A DNA stretch of 64,000 nt from Prochlorococcus sp. MIT 1314 (lineage in GTDB: Bacteria > Cyanobacteriota > Cyanobacteriia > PCC-6307 > Cyanobiaceae). The DNA is taken from assembly GCF_034093315.1 (NCBI RefSeq), contig NZ_CP139300.1, forward strand, positions 868,001 through 932,000. The letters are read 5' to 3'. Position 1 is the first letter of the stretch. Each line of letters opens with the position of its first letter. The notes beneath the pieces were generated by a model. That model saw only the letters and a list, made by a program, of their open reading frames with translations, was not told the origin of the DNA and ran no database searches. The position numbers and the translations under genes are program-made. Shown here one piece after another: positions 61,301 to 64,000 of the stretch.

Positions 61301-61731
61301 CATCATTAGCCTCAGGAGCAAAGAGAGCAGCTGATGCTAATGATGTTGACATAAGAGAATATGAAGTAATTTATAAACTCTTGGAAGATATTCAGTTAGC
61401 TATGGAAGGTCTACTCGAACCCGATCTTGTAGAAGAATCATTAGGTAAAGCTGAAGTTCGAGCAACTTTCGCAGTTGGTAAGGGAGCTATAGCAGGCTGT
61501 TATATACAAACTGGCAAATTACAAAGAAATTGCTCCCTTAGAGTTATTAGATCAGATAAAGTGATTTTTGAGGGTAATTTAGACTCTCTAAAAAGGTCTA
61601 AAGATGATGTCAAAGAAGTCAATACAGGATTTGAATGTGGAGTTGGCTGCGATAAATTCTCTTCGTGGATTGAAGGAGACATAATCGAAGCGTTCAAATT
61701 TGTTACTAAAAAGAGGACATTAACTCAATAA
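58381..61731 (+). CDS. infB: Translation initiation factor IF-2
   Basis: IF-2 is the GTPase that brings initiator tRNA to the ribosome. The 1116-residue product is longer than the E. coli form (890). It starts with an IF2_N domain ([21 protein letters not shown]), then about 450 residues of low-complexity, Asn/Lys/Pro/Arg-rich sequence with an NRP-type repeat at about 260-330. A second IF2_N domain ([17 protein letters not shown]) follows. The GTPase core starts with GHVDHGKT at residues 617-624, then LDTPGHEAF and AINKIDKEG; domains II to IV follow. It lies 47 bases after ylxR. Confidence 0.97.
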   Translation: MTISDKIRIYELSRDLNLENKDILDAAQKLSISVKSHSSSITAEDAKKIKNLINKKNTDKKILSINKPSIKKDTQTQNKNDKSPGISSIKGKPFKDNPNKNPLLIKPLNKPDSPKIILNQRKNLNKPNIVANSPTKGNLPNQNLKSKPLQNFNQDKKNVLNKTSPSIKSSAKPPIQLIEKPKNFKNNFKSNESTKNIYNSGDKKQLLNKSDQNTNRPKPKNFNNRKNTPELVGAPIRRQDPKTTSNKQNISYKQTIPNRPVNRNRPSNPNRPGNSNRPGAYNRAGAPNKPELRNKPTDQSRSGSFNRQVKPNRPISPNSPNGGFRQGSSLRQGDFNKPSSKFNSQRGSGIRKPVSPNELLQLQKTNKSEKEKLGIKNNEKQKIESPKQKVKAPNSRPNAAPSSKKPPHRAFSNSSKKPGRTDWDDSAKLEALRNKNPQKQRQKVHIIGENDDSLTSETSGYSGEKISILSASLARPKKAKSDEAKPQKSIKQFKKKKKETTRQRQKRRAMELKAAKEAKQVRPEMIIVPEDNLTVQELADKLSLESSEIIKSLFFKGITATVTQSLDLATIETVAEEFGVPVLQDDIQEAAQKTVDMIESDDIDNLIKRPPVITVMGHVDHGKTSLLDSIRESRVASGEAGGITQHIGAYQVEFEHESKKKKLTFLDTPGHEAFTAMRARGTKVTDVAVLVVAADDGCRPQTLEAISHARAAKVPIVVAINKIDKEGASPERVKQELSEKDLIAEDWGGDTVMVPVSAIKKQNIDKLLEMILLVSEVEDLQANPDRSAKGTVIEAHLDKAKGPVATLLVQNGTLKSGDVLAAGSVLGKIRAMVDEHGNRIKEAGPSFPVEALGFSEVPTAGDEFEVYADEKNARAVVGDRATDARATKLAQQMASRRVSLSSLSTQANDGELKELNLILKADVQGSVEAILGSLEQLPKNEVQVRVLLSAPGEITETDIDLAAASGSVIIGFNTSLASGAKRAADANDVDIREYEVIYKLLEDIQLAMEGLLEPDLVEESLGKAEVRATFAVGKGAIAGCYIQTGKLQRNCSLRVIRSDKVIFEGNLDSLKRSKDDVKEVNTGFECGVGCDKFSSWIEGDIIEAFKFVTKKRTLTQ
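59160..59370 (+). repeat. Degenerate NRP/NRPxN repeat coding for the IF-2 low-complexity linker
   Basis: The coding sequence repeats a short unit built around aataggcct or aacaggcct (for example near 59190, 59207 and 59223), encoding runs such as [16 protein letters not shown]. It is imperfect and in frame. Repeats of this type can expand or contract by slippage, so length may vary between strains. Confidence 0.6.
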
Positions 61732-61743
61732 ATTAAAATATAC

Positions 61744-61756
61744 AGATTGTCAATCT
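61744..61756 (+). terminator. Short hairpin at the infB/DUF3493 convergent ends
   Basis: AGATT (61744-61748) and AATCT (61752-61756) pair around a 3-base loop, followed on the plus strand by TTTATCC. It overlaps the DUF3493 stop codon. A stem of five A-T-rich pairs is weak for a terminator. Confidence 0.25.
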
Positions 61757-61986
61757 TTATCCCTATCTAGGAATAATAAAGTTGGAAACAATATACATGC
61801 ACCTAATTGTATGAAGAGGTTATTTTGTTGTAATTCACTTCCACTTGCAACTTTAGAGAGCATTATTAGAAGTCCTAAAAATGCCGAGCCACTAAAAGCG
61901 ATCCATAATATCTTCCTCAACCCTTTGAAAGGAGCTTGGGATTCCTTTAATAATTTCTGTTTTAATTTAGGATCTATTTTTGACAT
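61750..61986 (-). CDS. DUF3493-family small membrane protein
   Basis: The 78-residue product has a charged N-terminus (MSKIDPKLKQKLLKESQAPFKGLRK) and two membrane segments, at about 28-45 and 55-73, ending LFLDRDKD. This pattern and sequence resemble the cyanobacterial/plastid DUF3493 family. Its role is not established to my knowledge. It converges on infB and is divergent from the tRNA-Thr. Confidence 0.8.
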   Translation of the reverse strand: MSKIDPKLKQKLLKESQAPFKGLRKILWIAFSGSAFLGLLIMLSKVASGSELQQNNLFIQLGACILFPTLLFLDRDKD

Positions 61987-62040
61987 AAATTCTTTAAATT
62001 ATAAAATCAAGTCTATATGAAAATTTCAATTTTAAATATT

Positions 62041-62112
62041 GCCGATATAGCTCAGGGGTAGAGCAACTGTCTCGTAAACAGTAGGTCATTGGTTCAATTC
62101 CAATTATCGGCA
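62041..62112 (+). tRNA. tRNA-Thr, anticodon CGT
   Basis: A complete 72-nt cloverleaf: a 7-bp acceptor stem (GCCGATA with TATCGGC), D arm with GCTCAGGGGTAGAGC, anticodon stem ACTGT/ACAGT around the loop CTCGTAA (anticodon CGT, reading ACG), and T arm ATTGG-TTCAATT-CCAAT. The discriminator is A, and CCA is not encoded. The next 27 bases lead straight into the glycosyltransferase gene. Confidence 0.97.
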
Positions 62113-62139
62113 TTTAAAAAATCAAATTAAAAATCAAGA

Positions 62140-63690
62140 ATGATCAATAGAATTTTAAAATTTAGATATCTTTTAAAATTTTTAATTTTTATTCCTCTCA
62201 TATTTTACTTTGGCAAAAGAAGTTATATTGGCTTTGATGAAGGATTTTATGCACTTCAAGCTAGATGGATATTAGAGAAGGGTAACTGGACTATTCCACT
62301 CTGGTGGAATGAGTATGTCTTAGATAGAACAATAGGTTTACAGTTTTTAATGGCAACGTCACAAGACATTTTTGGAAGAAATATGTTTTCGGCATATTTA
62401 CCGACAACAACAGCTGCAATACTGATGCTAATAATAACTTACAAATTACATGAAGAATTTTTTAATGCAAAATATGCAATTATATCTCCACTCATACTTT
62501 CTACTACATATCTGTGGTTTGACTACTCACACTTAGCAACTCAAGACATCATTTTTTCATGTCTAGTAACTGTGGGAGTATTTTCTTTAGTCAAAATCAA
62601 AAGCAAAGAGAACAAATTCTATATTTTTCTTTTTGGTATGTGGATTGGTTTGTCGTTTATGCTGAAAACTTTTTTAGTATTCGTACCTTTATTATCTCTC
62701 TTACCAAACTTATATACCAAAAAGAATCTTATATTTACTAAATTCTTTTGGCTTGGACTAATAATTGGATTTATTCCGTATCTATTTTGGACATTATCTA
62801 TTAACCCTTATTTAGAGAAAAATATTATTTTTTACTTATTTGAGAAGTTTAATAATCTCTCTGATAAAAATACATTTACAAATCCTTTCTATTATTATTT
62901 CTGGAATATTCCCACAACATTCCTTCCATGGAGTATTTTTGCAATTATTGGCACAATATACAATCTTTTTGAAAGAAAAGAGGATAAATATGTACTTACT
63001 TATTTCCCATTAATTCTTGTTGGTATGTTGAGTATTTTTTCTACAAAAACACCTTACTATACTCTTCAAATCTCATCTATTATTACTCTTAATACTTTTG
63101 TAGGAATAAGATATTTATTTAACTCTAAAAGATATAAATTAATTTTTATATTTATCACTTCAAAAATAGTTCCATTATTTGTACTAGCTCTAACATTTAC
63201 ATATTATTTTGCTTTTAAAAATATAAGTAACTTTAACTCTAAGGAAAATATATTTCTAATTCTTGGATTATTTTCTTTTGGAATATCTTGGTCATTCATA
63301 AAAAAGACAAAGTCATTCAAAAAGATATTAATAACTCTTATAATTGGGCCTTATTTATTAACTTCATTTCTTTTGCAATCAGGATTATTCACTGATAGAT
63401 CAAGAGAACTAAGAGAAAAAATGGAATACGTCGCATCTCTTGATATTGTAAAAAATCAACTGATAAAAGTTGACAAATCAGCAATAAATTCTCAATCTCA
63501 ATCAAAGATAATAAGAATTTCATTATTAACTCCAAAACTAGGGGAGGGTTTAGAGAGCATTGATGACTTAAGCAAATCAGAATTGGCGTGGACAACTAAA
63601 TTTAAAGAAATAGAAAACAATAATTTTTCTTATGAAGTTATATACGAAAATGATATTTTAGAACCTTGGAAATTAATATTAAAAAAGTAA
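62140..63690 (+). CDS. GT39/ArnT-like membrane glycosyltransferase
   Basis: The 516-residue product has about ten to twelve membrane segments and the GT-C first-loop Asp-Glu (Asp33-Glu34 in GFDEGFYALQARWI) followed by NGWTIPLWW-type sequence. It resembles dolichyl-phosphate-mannose mannosyltransferase and ArnT-like enzymes, which transfer a sugar from a lipid-phosphate donor to a cell-surface acceptor. The C-terminus is a small soluble domain of about 100 residues. Donor and acceptor are unknown. Very rich in Phe, Ile, Leu and Lys, as membrane proteins in AT-rich genomes are. It lies 27 bases after the tRNA-Thr gene. Confidence 0.8.
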   Translation: MINRILKFRYLLKFLIFIPLIFYFGKRSYIGFDEGFYALQARWILEKGNWTIPLWWNEYVLDRTIGLQFLMATSQDIFGRNMFSAYLPTTTAAILMLIITYKLHEEFFNAKYAIISPLILSTTYLWFDYSHLATQDIIFSCLVTVGVFSLVKIKSKENKFYIFLFGMWIGLSFMLKTFLVFVPLLSLLPNLYTKKNLIFTKFFWLGLIIGFIPYLFWTLSINPYLEKNIIFYLFEKFNNLSDKNTFTNPFYYYFWNIPTTFLPWSIFAIIGTIYNLFERKEDKYVLTYFPLILVGMLSIFSTKTPYYTLQISSIITLNTFVGIRYLFNSKRYKLIFIFITSKIVPLFVLALTFTYYFAFKNISNFNSKENIFLILGLFSFGISWSFIKKTKSFKKILITLIIGPYLLTSFLLQSGLFTDRSRELREKMEYVASLDIVKNQLIKVDKSAINSQSQSKIIRISLLTPKLGEGLESIDDLSKSELAWTTKFKEIENNNFSYEVIYENDILEPWKLILKK

Positions 63691-63735
63691 GTAATCTAAA
63701 TATATTAAACTGTCCTTAGCAAACTTTACATATTA

Positions 63736-64000
63736 ATGAAATCAATTAATACTTGGAATTTAACGAATAATAAACTACATCAATTATTCAAAAATGACAA
63801 CGAATTTATTTCAATTAAAGTACGTGGGAATACTTGGGAGCCAATAACTAGGTGGCTGAGATTAGATTCAAGAATTTTTAGAGAAACAACCAGCAGAGCG
63901 AGAATAACTTTGTGTGATATTGAATCTCTAGCAGAAATCTATAATTACAGAACCATTAGATGGAAAGCAAGAAAATTAACTCCTTTGCCAACAAAAAAAA
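63736..64000 (+). CDS. Start of an unidentified gene, truncated by window edge
   Basis: The frame opens with ATG at 63736 and stays open to the window end (88 codons visible). It begins MKSINTWNLTNNKLHQLF and includes WEPITRWLRLDSRIFRETT and IYNYRTIRWKARKLTPLP, a basic, soluble-looking protein. I do not recognise a family in the visible part. It follows the glycosyltransferase by 45 bases and could be in the same transcript. Confidence 0.6.
   Translation, partial: MKSINTWNLTNNKLHQLFKNDNEFISIKVRGNTWEPITRWLRLDSRIFRETTSRARITLCDIESLAEIYNYRTIRWKARKLTPLPTKK

Noticed and set aside
62113-64000. Attachment-site duplication of the tRNA-Thr 3' end
   Set aside because: I looked for a second copy of the tRNA 3' part (GGTTCAATTCCA and the acceptor end) in the bases after the tRNA and saw none inside the window.

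Overview
The window is a gene-dense, AT-rich (roughly 30% GC by eye) stretch of cyanobacterial chromosome. Several things point to a high-light-adapted Prochlorococcus: RNA polymerase beta' split into rpoC1 and rpoC2, a plant-type split ATP synthase (b and b' subunits, Atp1, with beta and epsilon at a separate locus), the plastid/cyanobacterial families PSRP-3, Ycf35, DUF3326, DUF3143 and DUF3493, a tiny high-light-inducible protein (HLIP), System II cytochrome c assembly, and very short spacers. The species call is inference from gene content and base composition. The exact strain cannot be read from the window.

Layout. 1-3.6 kb: the end of phosphoglycerate mutase gpmI, then secG, converging on groES-groEL (minus). 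3.8-5.8 kb: atpD-atpC (plus), converging on PSRP-3. 5.8-7.9 kb: PSRP-3, a 52-aa small protein and pepP. 8-12.5 kb: a CNNM/CBS membrane protein, an Era-like GTPase, and nadD-nadE. 12.5-19.9 kb (minus): the main ATP synthase operon atp1-atpB-atpE-atpF2-atpF-atpH-atpA-atpG, followed closely by a 2Fe-2S ferredoxin, a 63-aa protein and a DUF3326 protein. 20-25.4 kb: ftsW, ccdA-ccsB, queF (minus), an 81-aa protein plus glnB (P-II), and tlyA (minus). 25.7-28.4 kb: purB and fumC. 28.4-31.2 kb: a Ski2-like helicase (minus). 31.3-35.9 kb: the biotin operon bioF-bioK-bioC-bioD-bioA, nearly all overlapping. 35.9-41.9 kb: DUF3143, a membrane J-protein, rsmG, the cluster DUF2997-ycf35-ferredoxin-aldo/keto reductase, a HEAT-repeat protein, rlmN and an HLIP. 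42-52.7 kb (minus): rpsT, tatD, rpoB, rpoC1, rpoC2. 52.8-56 kb: hisD, rpiA, an HtrA-type protease. 56.1-61.7 kb: rimP-nusA-ylxR-infB. 61.7-64 kb: DUF3493, tRNA-Thr(CGT), a GT39-type membrane glycosyltransferase and the start of an unidentified gene.

How it works together. Most of the window is core housekeeping: energy conversion (the whole F0F1 ATP synthase in two loci), transcription (RNA polymerase, NusA), translation (IF2, S20, RimP, rRNA methylases), protein folding, cofactors (NAD, biotin, queuosine) and nitrogen sensing (P-II). I see no prophage, transposon, CRISPR array or defence island. The only accessory-looking part is the tRNA-Thr/glycosyltransferase end.

What deserves a second look is mostly regulation and small genes: hairpins on both sides of the c-subunit gene atpE; an NtcA-like promoter driving an unknown 81-aa gene together with a P-II protein that has Phe instead of Tyr at position 51; a palindrome at the predicted start of the DUF2997-ycf35-ferredoxin operon; a 12-bp palindrome in front of the biotin operon; and three very small ORFs (52, 50 and about 41 aa). 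I did not find a convincing wholly new multi-gene system.
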